A stretch of 64,000 nucleotides of DNA, from positions 31,342,986 through 31,406,985 of the forward strand of contig CM073905.1 in the NCBI GenBank assembly GCA_037176705.1, given 5' to 3'. Every line of letters starts with the position of its first letter. Position 1 is the first letter of the stretch. This document shows positions 1 to 10,256 of this stretch, one piece after another. Source of the DNA: Molossus alvarezi. Its lineage: Eukaryota > Chordata > Mammalia > Chiroptera > Molossidae. The notes beneath the pieces were generated by a model, which did not search any database, was not told the origin of the DNA, and saw nothing but the letters and a program-made list of their open reading frames with translations. The position numbers were made by a program, and so were the translations under genes.

Positions 1-344
1 CTTTTTTTCTCATCTGGGTCAACTCTATAGGATAGGAGCTCAGCTTTCCTCCTTGGTGACCTGAGTAGTATTCACATAGCGTTGGCGCTTAGGAAGTGCA
101 TCTGGTGATGACTGACCGGATAATTTCAAGTGAGTTATAAACACATTCAAAATGTGTTACTGTTACAGGTAAAATATTGTCTGTTTTGCTGCTTTCCCCC
201 AGACTTTTCTCTCTTCCTTTTAGTCAGAAAGGTGATTCCTGTGCTGGTGAGGTGGTTAGATTAGGTAGCTGCTGAAGTTCTCACCACTTTAAGACTGGCT
301 CAGTCTTTCCAAAGAGGGACCCCCACTAATTCTCAGCCTGCCTT

Positions 345-640
345 AATTCATCTCTTACTCTGTGCTGGGTACTGGGCTACCACTTTCATTGAATACCTCA
401 TTTGATTTTTGCAACAGTCCTATGAGGTCTAGATACTGCTATAAAATCTATAAAGGTATTGTCACTTTGTAGGTGAAGGCAGGCGCCAAGAGGTTAAGGA
501 ACTTAAGGAAAAACCAAATACCATTGCAAATAACCTGGGTTTTTTAAGTTTTTTTTTAACGAGTGAAGTTTGGCGAAGGGACGCTACTTCTGCAAGATGA
601 CAGAACCAGTCAGTGGGCAGGCGTGGGCCTGGGACTGAGA
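345..640 (-). mobile_element. MIR SINE relic
   Basis: Reads as the reverse complement of a MIR. It has the segment that follows the form tgctgggtactgggct, then a degenerate tcatttgatttttgcaacag, cctatgaggt, and gaggttaagg. Heavily diverged, with approximate borders. Confidence 0.6.
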
Positions 641-823
641 CTGAACTAGGAGTTCCGTGCCTTTTTGTTACGGATTGTTTGTATGACACTCATAGAAAAC
701 ATGACATCTATGCTTTGGCTTTAATATTTACTGTTCAGTTGTGAATGACAATTTTTCATTTTGTAGCTAGCCAAAGAATACTTTTTCTCTGATTAATTTG
801 AGTGAGACAGAGACTTCTCAGAC

Positions 824-1068
824 TTTTTTTTTTTAAATCCTCACCCAAGGATATTTTTAAAATTTTATCTTCAGACAGAGTGGGAGGGAGGGAAGGAGAG
901 AGAGAACATCAATGTGAGGGAGACACATCTACTGGTTGCCACCTGCACGACCCCAACTGGGGCCAGGGACGAACCACAACTAAGGTATGTACCCTTGGCT
1001 GGAATCGAACCCTGAACTCTTTGGTCTGCAGGCTGACATGCTAACCGCTGAGCAAAACTGGCCAGGGC
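824..1068 (-). mobile_element. VES SINE, tail-CCTCGGGTGAGGAT type
   Basis: Reverse-oriented tRNA-derived SINE. It starts with a T-run and tcctcacccaagg (the complement of the VES tail), then the purine-rich agagtgggagggaggg block, and ends in ctgagcaaaactggccaggg, the complement of the tRNA-like head. Short flanking repeats (agact) are consistent with a target-site duplication. Confidence 0.93.
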
Positions 1069-1963
1069 AGACTCAAACTTCTTAAGTAAAAAGTTCCAAG
1101 AATCAGTCAATTAAAAATTTAAGAGCCATTGATTGTATTTTACCTCCATGAATGTGGAAGAAGGGAGAAGCAGTTTCATAAAGAAAACTTGCAGGAATTT
1201 ATGCTTTTTACGAAGCAGATGTCACCATGAATATTGCCAGGGTAACACGTTATTAAATACGACAGCCAATTAGACTTTCAGACTTTTCAAAGGTTAGAAG
1301 TTAATTTCTCAGTCAATAGCAACACACTCTGAGGTTGTGATCTTACAAGAGTCCTTGTTGGAAAAGACATTTTCATGCTTAGATTTATGATGTAGAAGGT
1401 GAAGTCTTGATAACTTTCTTTCACCAGAAATTAGACCTGTGGTTTCAAGGCTGCTGCAGTTAGCACTGGGGAGGAAAAGAAGACCTAAGATGCTGACACC
1501 TCGAATGTGGGAAGGAGAGAAGGGCAGAAATAGAATCTCAACTAGTGGAGTTTAGGTACTTTATATTTTATGTCTTCCTGACACAGAAGTGGTAAGATTG
1601 CCGTGTGTTTATTATTTGGGGCAGAATTTAGAGAAACATTTTGGCTTACTCAGATTTTTTTGTTTGTTTATAATCCCTGTGAAGAAAATGAGTAATAATA
1701 GTTAGGAATAATCCCAGAAACCTTTGAGATGGCATTCGAATCATCATCTCTTAGTTTAGACGTCAGAATGGCATAAAGGAACAGAAATCAGGTAAGCCCC
1801 AGTTTTCCAAGTGTGAATGAGGGCTCTTTTAGTTTATTCCATTGTCGTGTGTTGCTGGTGCCACCTGCTTTTGCACAGACTGTTTTCCAGAGTGGTTTCT
1901 GAAAACAACCTTGTACTTCACCAAGTCTCATTCTCTGAGGATTAAGAAGCTGGGGCATTTGGA

Positions 1964-2201
1964 CCCTGGCCGGTTTGGCTCAGCGGTTGGAGCGTTGGCC
2001 TGCGGTCCAGAGATACCTGGGTTTGGTTCCTGCTAAGGGCATGTACCTCGGTTGCATTTTGTCCCCGGCCCTGGTTGGGTTGTGCGGGTGGCGGCCACTT
2101 GATGTGTCTCTTTCATGTCGATGTTTCTCTCTCTCTCTCCCCCTCCCACTCTGTCTGAACAAAAAATGGAAAACTGTCCTCTGGTGAGGATAAAAAAAAA
2201 A
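1964..2201 (+). mobile_element. VES SINE with 17-bp target-site duplication
   Basis: Full-length + strand copy. The tRNA-like head begins ccctggccggtttggctcag, followed by a pyrimidine-rich body, the tail ctggtgaggata and a poly(A). It is flanked by 17-bp repeats at 1947-1963 and 2202-2218 that differ at one base (core tggggcatttgga). It sits inside the SPRING1 intron in sense orientation. Confidence 0.96.
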
Positions 2202-3124
2202 AAGTTGGGGCATTTGGAATGGAATGATCTAGGAACAGTTGCTCTGCACTTGTGGGCCTGGGCATATACCCGTGGGCTCCCGTGTGCGCCTGGGAATTTC
2301 CCAAGGGCCAAGTGGTGTCCCCATGCACTTATTCTCACATTTTTCTTTCCTATTCCCGGAAGGATGTAGAGAAGTATCCGTTTAGCAGTTCTGGAATTAA
2401 CTTTGCAGGGCGGTTCTTTCCTTACAGTTGCACATGGATTGGCTGGGTTGGAGGGAGTGTGTGTATAGAGATGGTGGGAATTAGGACTTTTCTTTCTTGG
2501 GTATTAGAGGGTTCCCTTTCCTCAGGCTGAGGGTGATTGGTTACTTGGCGTGTGTACTTCAAAACAGCTGAAGTCAATTTATAAAGGTGAGGTATAACTT
2601 CTCTTTTTAAAAAGCATCCAAATAAATAAATGGCAAGCATTTAAAAGATACTTGGGGGGGGTGGGAGGGTATTTTTTTTTTATCTAGAAGGATCTTGCTT
2701 TCTGGAATTAATGCCTTGATTTTTCCTATTTTCAGATTTTTGGGGGGAAAAAAAGGCCTTTTTTTCCAGGTATAGATGAAAAAGTGGCTTGCCTAGGTTA
2801 GAACAAGAAAACATGGGTGTGACTTGACATGGTGATTAAATCAAACACACAACAGCAGACTAGCAGGTCGTTCTAGTTAGATGAGGATGTGGAGCCTACT
2901 TAGAATGTGGGGACTGGTGTTTGTTGAAGGACCGCAAGTAGGAAGCAAGCCCTCATCACATAGTGTCTGATATCCCTCCCTCTTCGGTGCTTGGATGCTC
3001 TGGACTCTGGATTCTGGTTCTCTGTTCATTGTGTGCAGTGTGTTCGTTGCTGCGTCCAGATCACCCCTGGTAGGGCGTTGGGAGGCCTGCTGGCTTTATA
3101 CTCGGGGTGGTCTCTGACTTGCAG

Positions 3125-3276
3125 GATACGTTTGTGAAAGGAAGGATTTGCTGGTGAATGGCTGCTGTAACGTCAACGTCCAGGGCACCAAGCAGTACTG
3201 CTGTGACGGCTGCTTGTCCAACGGCTGCTGCAGTGCCTACGAGCACTGCGTTTCCTGCTGCCTGCAGCCCAACAAG
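3125..3276 (+). CDS. SPRING1: SPRING1, cysteine-rich exon (partial gene)
   Basis: Coding exon of SPRING1 (C12orf49, SREBF pathway regulator in Golgi 1). It starts with the last two bases of a split Gly codon after an AG acceptor (3123-3124) and ends with a complete Lys codon before a GT donor (3277-3278). It encodes 50 full codons, beginning [14 protein letters not shown] and ending [12 protein letters not shown]. Eleven cysteines lie in these 50 residues, in CC pairs and NGCC motifs, which is the signature of the lumenal cysteine-rich domain. The family protein is a single-pass Golgi membrane protein required for SCAP/SREBP processing through site-1 protease (established knowledge). I see this as roughly residues 91-140 of a protein of about 205. 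A few positions differ from the human protein as I remember it (for example CLSNGCC where I recall CWPNGCC). The reading frame is intact. Confidence 0.95.
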
Positions 3277-3661
3277 GTACGGGAGCTGCTCCTTGTCCCC
3301 CATCTCTCTTGTCTGTCCGCCTTTATTCCGTGGTGACCACTGGCTTCCTCTGAAGACAGAACTTAGAAGGGAACTTGTAGGTGTCAGAAATTGCTGCCGT
3401 GAAGTAGCCTTTGTCTACAAGGAAGGAGGTGGTTCCCAGTTACATGAATGGTTCTTTTGCAGAATGGGCCATTGTGTTGCTAATCAGATATCAAATGAAT
3501 AAGGTACCAGCGCTTTTGCCCATTAGGGCTGGCTGCCCGCCTCTTTCTTACCCCCACCCCTACTCCTCATCAGCAGTCTCTTAGTTTAGGAGAAATATCC
3601 AAGGTTACCTTGTGCTGCTGAGTCTGGAATTTATTACAGATACTAACTTTTGTTTCCTTAG
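3277..3661 (+). other. SPRING1: SPRING1 short intron
   Basis: A 385-bp intron with GT (3277-3278) and AG (3660-3661) boundaries and a pyrimidine-rich tract (tttgtttccttag) before the acceptor. It is phase 0. I see no repeat in it. Confidence 0.92.
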
Positions 3662-3775
3662 CAACTTCTCCTGGAGCGCTTCCTCAGCCGGGCAGCTGTG
3701 GCATTCCAGAACCTCTTCATGGCAGTGGAAGACCACTTTGAATTGTGTTTGGCTAAATGCAGGACCTCATCCCAG
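3662..3775 (+). CDS. SPRING1: SPRING1, helical exon
   Basis: A 114-bp exon of exactly 38 codons, phase 0 at both ends, with AG before (3660-3661) and GT after (3776-3777). It encodes a segment starting [19 protein letters not shown] and ending LAKCRTSSQ, with no stop. The composition suggests an amphipathic helix followed by two more cysteines (LCLAKC). It corresponds to about residues 141-178 of SPRING1 and joins the previous exon in frame. The only difference from my memory of the human segment is Ser for Asn in FLSR. Confidence 0.95.
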
Positions 3776-5608
3776 GTCAGAAGCTGGTATTTCCAGCTGG
3801 CAAATGGGTGGGTGGGAGCAAGGACTAGAAGGAAATTTAAGAATATGATAATGGAGATATGATTTTGATATATCATAATGGAGAAGAGATTCAAATAAAG
3901 CTTTGTTCATGGAGCAATACTGTTTAGAATGTCAACATGAGATTTATACAAGTTAGAGAAGTAAAATATTTATATTAAATCAAGATCTAATCAACTTGCA
4001 TCCCCCCGATTGGCACATCTATACTTTAAGTGGGAGCTTAAAATTGTTTTTAAGTCTGTGGAATCCTAATGGTCCAGTTTCTGAGAGAAGTTCTCTCAGA
4101 ACTAAGGCTTTTTAGCAACCACTCATTGAGAGTAAGTAGTGATTTGTTCTGGGCCCGAGTTGTGGTTTATTTTAGGGTTTGAGGGGATGGGGCAGGTGGT
4201 GTTTAAACCCGTGAGTCGCTGTCGGTCGTCAGGCTCTCAGTGCGTGTTAGCATGCCGTCACCACGCACCCTGCTCTCCGGGCACTGAGCGCGCCCGCTGC
4301 TGAGAGAGGCCGCGCAGCTCGCTTTCCATCGCTGTGTCGTCGGCGCTCAGCTCTGGGGGTGGGCCGTCGTGGGGCTGTCTGTACAGTCACCAGCCGTGCT
4401 TGTCACACAAGCACACTTCTTCTGGCTTCTATTCATGGTGTCGCCAAGATTGTGCTGGCTTCGGCTGAGATAACCGACTCGTTTGTCATTTTCTGGAGCT
4501 CTTGTGCTCTGCCAGATGTCTGCAGTCCACCTCTTGATTTCACGCCCCTTTCTATGTCTCTGGTCTGCTCTTAGAGCATTCAGCATCATTGGGTAAATGT
4601 TTCAGGGGATATAATGAGCATTGAAAACATGGAGGAATTCCTGATGGGCTTGTTTTGTTGGAAGAACTTTCCACTTGAATGGGCCTTGAAGGAAATGTGG
4701 AGGAAGGCCGAGCACATGACTCATTTTGATTCAGATTCTCTCTCATTCTGAGAGACGCCAGAAAAGGCAAAACATTTTCTGTCCTTAACTGATAAAACCC
4801 AGGAGTTATTTCCATTTGTGAGTGAAGATGCTAAACTTTCCGACTTAGTCATTTTATTGTAAAGAGAGATTTCCCACTTGCCAATTTGTTTTGCTAGCAG
4901 TGTCCCAAGAAAGAGAGGCTTTTGGCTACACGCCTGTAAATTGGATTAATGCTTACAATGTCGATGTTTAGTATTGGTCTTGGGCTAATTAATGAACTCT
5001 AGACCAGCCAAAAACCCAAGTTGCCTGTATGAAAACAAATTGCTGAAAAATTAGCCATCGGGATGTTTGTCTGTTTTAAATCACACTTCCCATTTGCTTA
5101 GCCAAATGAGGCTTGTCTGGTATTGTGGGATTTGGCTCTCATGCCAAACCTAGAGGTACATAAAACTTTATGAAAGCAATTTGAAGTGTATCTCCTCCGT
5201 ATCTGCAGGTTCATTCAGTACCAGCGACTGAGTTTCTGTGAAGTACAGGGTCAGATACAAAACACCCATTGGATCTTAGTCTAATATAAAATAATTTGTG
5301 AAAAATAGTTGTCCTGAGTGGCCCAGGTTGCAGCAAGGTTGTTGAAAAACTCACTCGTGTACATAAAAAGAAACAGTCGTGCAGTGATGTTATGTCCATT
5401 TTCATGCTCTTCATTGGCATTCTGCGTTGAGCATTTGCCTTTGTTCCAGAAAGTGCCTTGGAGCCTTTTAGTGACATTTGGAGATGGACTGGGCCAGGCT
5501 CCTGCAGGGAGTGTCTGACAGCAGTCCCGCTCTGACCTGCGCAGCTCCGACAGGGAGGTGTGTGCGACTGCTCTCTCACGGGGCTCTTGTCTTCCCTTTT
5601 GCCAACAG
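3776..5608 (+). other. SPRING1: SPRING1 last intron
   Basis: A 1,833-bp intron between the two final coding exons, GT at 3776-3777 and AG at 5607-5608 (acceptor context ttttgccaacag). It contains a compact CpG-rich patch at 4203-4371, described separately. I recognise no SINE or LINE in the rest. ORFs called here on either strand show no family resemblance and look like chance. Confidence 0.9.
4203..4371. other. Intronic CpG cluster
   Basis: About 19-20 CpG dinucleotides in roughly 170 bp, for example in gagcgcgcccgctg, gccgcgcagctcgc and gtcgtcggcgctc, inside an otherwise CpG-poor AT-rich intron. It is too short for the classical CpG-island length cut-off. It could be a small unmethylated regulatory element or an old CpG-rich repeat. 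I see no TATA box or start-site motif that would decide. Confidence 0.55.
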
Positions 5609-5692
5609 AGCGTGCAGCACGAGAACACCTATAGGGACCCCATAGCAAAGCACTGCTATGGAGAGAGCCCTCCCGAGCTCTTCCCTGCGTGA
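5609..5692 (+). CDS. SPRING1: SPRING1, terminal coding exon and stop codon
   Basis: The last coding exon begins AGC GTG CAG after the AG at 5607-5608, encodes 27 residues ending [10 protein letters not shown], and stops at TGA 5690-5692. It joins in frame to the 38-codon exon (TSSQ then [14 protein letters not shown]). One further cysteine (HCYG) brings the visible total to 14. With the upstream exons, the window encodes 115 complete codons plus part of a split glycine codon, the expected C-terminal part of a protein of about 205 residues. There is no frameshift or premature stop, so the gene looks functional. The exon continues into the 3' UTR. Confidence 0.95.
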   Translation, partial: SVQHENTYRDPIAKHCYGESPPELFPA

Positions 5693-6223
5693 TGGGCACA
5701 GAGGACTTGCCGACCGCGCGGCTGAAGCACTTGCAGCCTGAAGCCAGGCCTCCGCAGTCGTGAGCCCCTTGGAAGAAGAGCGTTGTCGTGCGGAAACCTT
5801 GGCTTTGGCCACTTCATGGGCTGTACTCTTTGGCTTCACTCCCCGCCGGGCTTAGCAGATGGGACTGATCTGTAAAGCAGCTTGGAAACACCAGCGGGTC
5901 ACATTTGGAAAAGACAAAACTGCAGGCGACCTTGTGAGTCGGTTGGCGCTGTGGGCACCCCCACCATTGCAGCTGCTCGGGACCCGTGCTCACTCCCAGT
6001 GCTCATCGGGCCTTCACTGTAAAGTTATTTATTGGATTTCTTTGTAGTAGTGGGAAAATTATAATGTTTTATATTGGAAAATGCCTTGCCTTGATAGTTG
6101 AATATATTCAAGGAAACTGTTGTTGCTGTTGTTTTCTTGTGTTTTTGAGTGTCATGAGTTCAGTCCTCCCTTCACCCAGATAAAATGGCCTCGTAGGACT
6201 TGCATGTTCTCTCAAGGTGGTTA

Positions 6224-6671
6224 CAGTGATACCTCGGTTCTCGAACGCCTCGGTTTTCGACCAAATCGGTATTCGACCAGGAGATTCGAGAAACTTTTGT
6301 CTCGGAATCCGAACAAATATTTGGAACTGGAACTTCCGAGATGAGCCGAGTTGAGCCGAATGGCGTTCATTCGGCCCAGCGCGCCTTGCTGGCGTCATCA
6401 GTGTGAGTGCAGAGAGTCACGCTTTGTGGAGAGAGTACATTTTATTTTATTTTTTTTAATACATACTGTACACTTTTATTTCTTGTTGAGACTTATGTTT
6501 TTCTACATATTATATATAAATTAGGCCAGTAAATAGGCATTTTCTGGGGCTTGGAACGAATTAATCCAGTTTCCATTATTTCCTATTGGTTTCATTGCTT
6601 CGGTTCTCGAACAATTTGGTTCTCGACCGTCCTCCTGGAACGAATTATGTTCGAGAACCGAGGTATCACTG
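6224..6671. mobile_element. Tc1/mariner-type non-autonomous element with perfect 23-bp TIRs
   Basis: A 448-bp element bounded by perfect 23-bp inverted repeats (6224-6246 and 6649-6671, outer sequence CAGTGATACCTCGG) and flanked by TA dinucleotides (6222-6223, 6672-6673), as expected for Tc1/mariner transposition. Variants of the TIR core TCGGTTCTCGA recur inside both ends (about 6249, 6265, 6599 and 6616), giving subterminal repeats. No transposase ORF is present, so it was mobilised in trans. I recall similar non-autonomous elements from bats but cannot assign the exact family (Tigger/pogo-like or mariner proper). Confidence 0.9.
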
Positions 6672-7840
6672 TATTTTGGTTTTGTTCTAACAGCACCTTC
6701 AGGGGTGGGCCCTGAACACTATGCTGACATCTAAAATTGTCTGACGTCTCAGAGACACTGCTCCATGCTAGTCTGGTGCCAGGCTCCCAGCAGCTGGCGC
6801 CATGGCTCTCGGATGTGTTTCTGGGGCTGTCTGGGATGCTTGTATGCCCACGTGTGAGCATCGGTTTGGCCAGAGCTGCTGATTTACTCTTCCAGAGGGT
6901 TTTGTTCTTGTTTCCTCTGAAGTGACTGTCCTGCTCAGCTGTGGGCAGTGGGAGCCTCAGGACAATCTCCGCAGCTTCCTCTCCTCTGTTAAGGCGATTC
7001 CTCAGTAGAGAGGCATCTAGCAACTGGCTGTCAGCAGTCATCCTTGGTTGCTTCCAGCTGCATGAGATGTCACAGGTAATACGTTTGTTTTCCCTGTGCT
7101 TTGCAAAGAAGAAGAAAACCAGTCTCTAGCAAGGAGCTCCGAGAGACTTACCGTCTACCCTCGTAGGACGCGTGAACGCCGGACGTGCAGGTTGCTGGTC
7201 TGCATGCTTAGGCGGCTGCTACATCTCTCTGGGTCAAGGCCAGGAGGGCTCGGTCCTCAGATGGAGACCTGCCCCTTGAACTCAGGAGTGCCATTAATGC
7301 ACAGCCCTTTCCTGGAGTCCCTCACTGACCCCAGGATAGGACAAGGTCGTTTCTTTTTTCTTTTTTTTTTGGCTGTTCAGGTTGTGGACCTTGGAGCAGA
7401 GCACTAGATTTACATACAATCTGCTTTCCACTTTTTTTTCCCAATGGAGCTCTTTTGGGCGATGTCTGCCCTCCAGTATGTTTCTGCAGGCTGTAGCGGT
7501 CATTGCCCTTAACTTCCTCCTGTTACTTACACTTACCTTCCCAAAGTGGTTTGTTCTCATAAATATGTTTTCTTAGAGGGTAAACTGTATGTCTGGCAAT
7601 TGTTCTTAAATGTTAGTCCCCAAGAAATGTATTTAGTTTGCAGTGGGCTTTTCGGGTTCTTTGTGTATTCATTGGTGCTAAATCAAACTTTGTACGTGAA
7701 AGAAATGTGCACGTCTGGATGTTTTACTACCTACCTGGCCCTTTTCCGTAACTCAGTATGAGATTTGAGTTCGTTTTCTCTTGTCACTGGTACCAGCCTC
7801 TCCTTTGAGCTTATTAGAACTCTTGAGCGATATAACGAAG

Positions 7841-7846
7841 ATTAAA
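7841..7846 (+). promoter_or_regulatory. SPRING1: Candidate SPRING1 poly(A) signal (ATTAAA)
   Basis: ATTAAA in the context acgaagattaaatgtg, followed within about 50 bases by GT-rich sequence (gtgacttgagtgttgatt). It is the best hexamer I see between 5693 and 8500. Weak evidence on its own. Confidence 0.3.
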
Positions 7847-7870
7847 TGTGAAGAGTTATGTGAGAGGCTT

Positions 7871-9180
7871 TCCCGTGAATACTAACCGTGACTTGAGTGT
7901 TGATTCAGCTTCGTGTTCTCCATGCTTTCACCAGCAGCACCTACAGCCTGTGCTGAGAACTGTGCTCCCAGACGAGGCAGTCGTCAGAGGTGAAGTGACT
8001 TCCCGGAACCCCTGCTGAGATTTAATGACAGAACCACAACACTAACTTCATCTGGGGCCCGGGTCCCCTGTCCTTCCCACCACCCCTTGCCAGCTCCAAC
8101 ACTGACTCACCCGTCAGCATCCCCCCGAGAGCGTGTAGATTTCAGGGGCCCAGGCCAGAAGAGGGGAGAGGTGGTATAAATAGCTAAATTGGGTCGATAA
8201 TCCAAAGGTCATTTTCATTTGGCCCTGGAATGTGTTTTTTGTACTTAGTCAATTAGGGGCGTGTTCACTGTTTTGGAAACTCCCGGCGCTGTAGACGACA
8301 TAAGGAGGTCACCCAAGGACCTGGCCTGGTGTCCCAGCCTTCCAACCCAGGACCTCTCCCTGCTGTCCAATCCCTGGTTTGTTCCTGGTTCCCCTGACGG
8401 AGGGTTTTGAGAATCAGAGACCTCGACTTGGTTTTATATACCTAGAACCTGGCAAAGTGCCTGATGCTGGAGTTTTAGGAAAAGATCAAAGGAGGGACAG
8501 CACCTTTAGTTTATGAAAAAATGATTAAATATTGAGTGTTTGAGGCTAAAGGTAATTAGGTAATTCAAAACTCTCCCCCCAGTTCTGAATCTTAATTACT
8601 ATGCTCCTTGCTAGAAGCAGGCAAGATGAGCGATGGCGGCTGGGACAGAAACAACGGTGACCTGCCTCCACTGGGCCAGCGACCCTGGGCGGCCCCGGAC
8701 CCAGCGCGCTGGAGCTGGCATTGAAGGGTGAGCTCGGCCGCTCTTGGAAAGCAGAGAACAGGGTATTAGACCAGTGAATGTGGCTTTCAGGCTGCTGCTC
8801 CCCAAAACTTGGAGGCCTCAGGGGGGGCCTCGGGTGTAGCTGCAAAGGAACGTGGGAGAATGGTCACACAATTTGCTTTTTCCATTGTTGAGATTTACAG
8901 ATGAATTGTTGCTGTACAGAGATGCTGCCTATTTGCTATACTCACAGGCAGGGGAGACTTCTGTCTTGTCCTCAGTAACCAGCACCCGCGGATGGCATGA
9001 CCTTGGGCACTTGGGCCCTTCCTCGGTCAAATCTGATCATATCAAATCTGATCACATCTGCCTCTCCAGGGGTTGTGAGGGGGCAGGAAGTCTGCACCCA
9101 GCAGGGGAGTGAGGTCACAGGGTCTGCACGGTGGGAATAGGTCGGCCCCTGGTGTGGAAGGGTGGTACTTACAGCGCTCT
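7871..9180. other. Single-copy intergenic sequence
   Basis: No gene seen. A degenerate MIR-like piece on the - strand lies around 7915-8040 (gaggtgaagtgacttcccgg). At 8161-8290 there is a repeat-free AT-rich stretch with tagctaaattgg and tccaaaggtca, treated under findings. Around 9027-9060 there is a short local repetition of atcaaatctgatcac. ORFs on the - strand at 8546-8845 look like chance. Confidence 0.6.
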
Positions 9181-9470
9181 TAGTATTGATTTATTACTAG
9201 TTTTAAAAGAACTCATGCCAAAGATAAAAAGTTTCAGATAATTCAGAAGTACGTAAAGATGAAAGTAATAATCTAAAGTCACACACCCTGGAGACAAGCC
9301 CGTCTCTTTTCCCAAACGACTTTTTTGAGGCAGCAGTGAGCGCATGTTTTCCTCTGGAAAACAATCCGTAATGGATGTTTGTGTGCTACACAGAGGCCGT
9401 GTGATACCTAATGGCCACATGGTATCAATTTCATGGATCTGCAACAATGTTATGAACCCCCCCCCCCCGC
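9181..9470 (+). mobile_element. Possible old L1M 3' fragment
   Basis: AT-rich text (ttttaaaagaactcatgcc, gataattcagaagtacgtaa, aataatctaaagtcacac) resembles the 3' region of ancient L1M elements on the + strand. Similarity is low and no end is defined. A C-run (9458-9468) closes the block. Confidence 0.3.
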
Positions 9471-10256
9471 TGAGCACCTCGCTACAAGGAATGTATTGGT
9501 ATGCTTTCCCGTGCACATTGTTTATGTTTATCTGGTAACTTCACTCATTTTTGACTCTCGCCTTCACTGCGAGGGAGTGTCTCTTTTGCCATACCCTTGA
9601 GTTTAACCCTGTGTTACCATTTTTTAACTCCGTTAATGGGTCTCTGCGTCCTAATTCGTATTTATGTAGTTTCTAGCAAGGTGTTTGGTTGGCCGTCGAT
9701 CACTCAGATGTGAAGTGCCTGTCGGTGACCCTGACGGAGCAGTCTTACCTGAAAGAAGCTTCCACCCCTTTTCTCTTCCTTCCCAGCCCTGCTCACACCC
9801 ACCTGTGTGTACACGGAAGCCACGGCTCATGTTAACTAACTTTCCAGTTCACGTAGAGCCGCGAATGGGGCAGTTTTGTCCAGAGACTTTGTCACAACCG
9901 GGGGAGTGTGGTGCACCAAGTGGGTGGAGGCCAGGGATGCTGCTGAGCACCCTGCAGTGCCCAGGACAGCTCCCACGACACAGAATTACCCGGTTCCAAG
10001 TGGAGCCACGTCCAGGCGGAGAGACCCTCCTCCGGGGTCCTGTCACCCCCTTAGGTTGAAGAGGGGCAGGAGCGGGTGCTGACTTCAGGTCCCTGCCTTT
10101 GCCTCCGTGGTGCTGAAGTGCTGCTGATTAAATTACCCCGCAGTCCCACGAGACCGCCACTCTGCATAGGTCTCCGGCAGCTCACTGCTGCCTCAGGAAC
10201 AGCATTATCACCTGACTCTCCACAGTGTCCTTCACACCAACAGCGCAGGTGCAGGC
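9471..10256. other. Single-copy sequence before the minisatellite
   Basis: GC-moderate sequence with no gene or repeat that I recognise. It includes the first degenerate step into the tandem array at 10257. Confidence 0.5.

Larger units (their letters stand above)
1..3124 (+). other. SPRING1: SPRING1 intron sequence upstream of the first visible exon
   Basis: Non-coding sequence that ends in a good 3' splice site (tctctgacttgcag, last base 3124). I searched it for the preceding part of SPRING1 and found no match, so earlier exons lie upstream of the window. It holds a MIR relic (345-640), two VES SINEs (824-1068 and 1964-2201) and a G-rich run at 2654-2669. The rest is AT-rich and shows no recognisable feature. 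That it is intron and not intergenic is inferred from the acceptor site and the split Gly codon at the exon start. Confidence 0.8.
5693..7870 (+). other. SPRING1: Probable SPRING1 3' UTR
   Basis: Sequence following the SPRING1 stop codon with no intron signal needed. It holds AT-rich blocks (for example 6020-6130) and a mariner-type element at 6224-6671. The 3' end is not certain. The best poly(A) signal I see is ATTAAA at 7841-7846, followed by a GT-rich stretch. The extent is therefore inference. RNA data from any bat would settle it. Confidence 0.5.

Noticed and set aside
5211..5699. 162-aa ORF on the - strand across the last SPRING1 exon
   Set aside because: It is antisense to a well-supported coding exon and intron and has no independent support.
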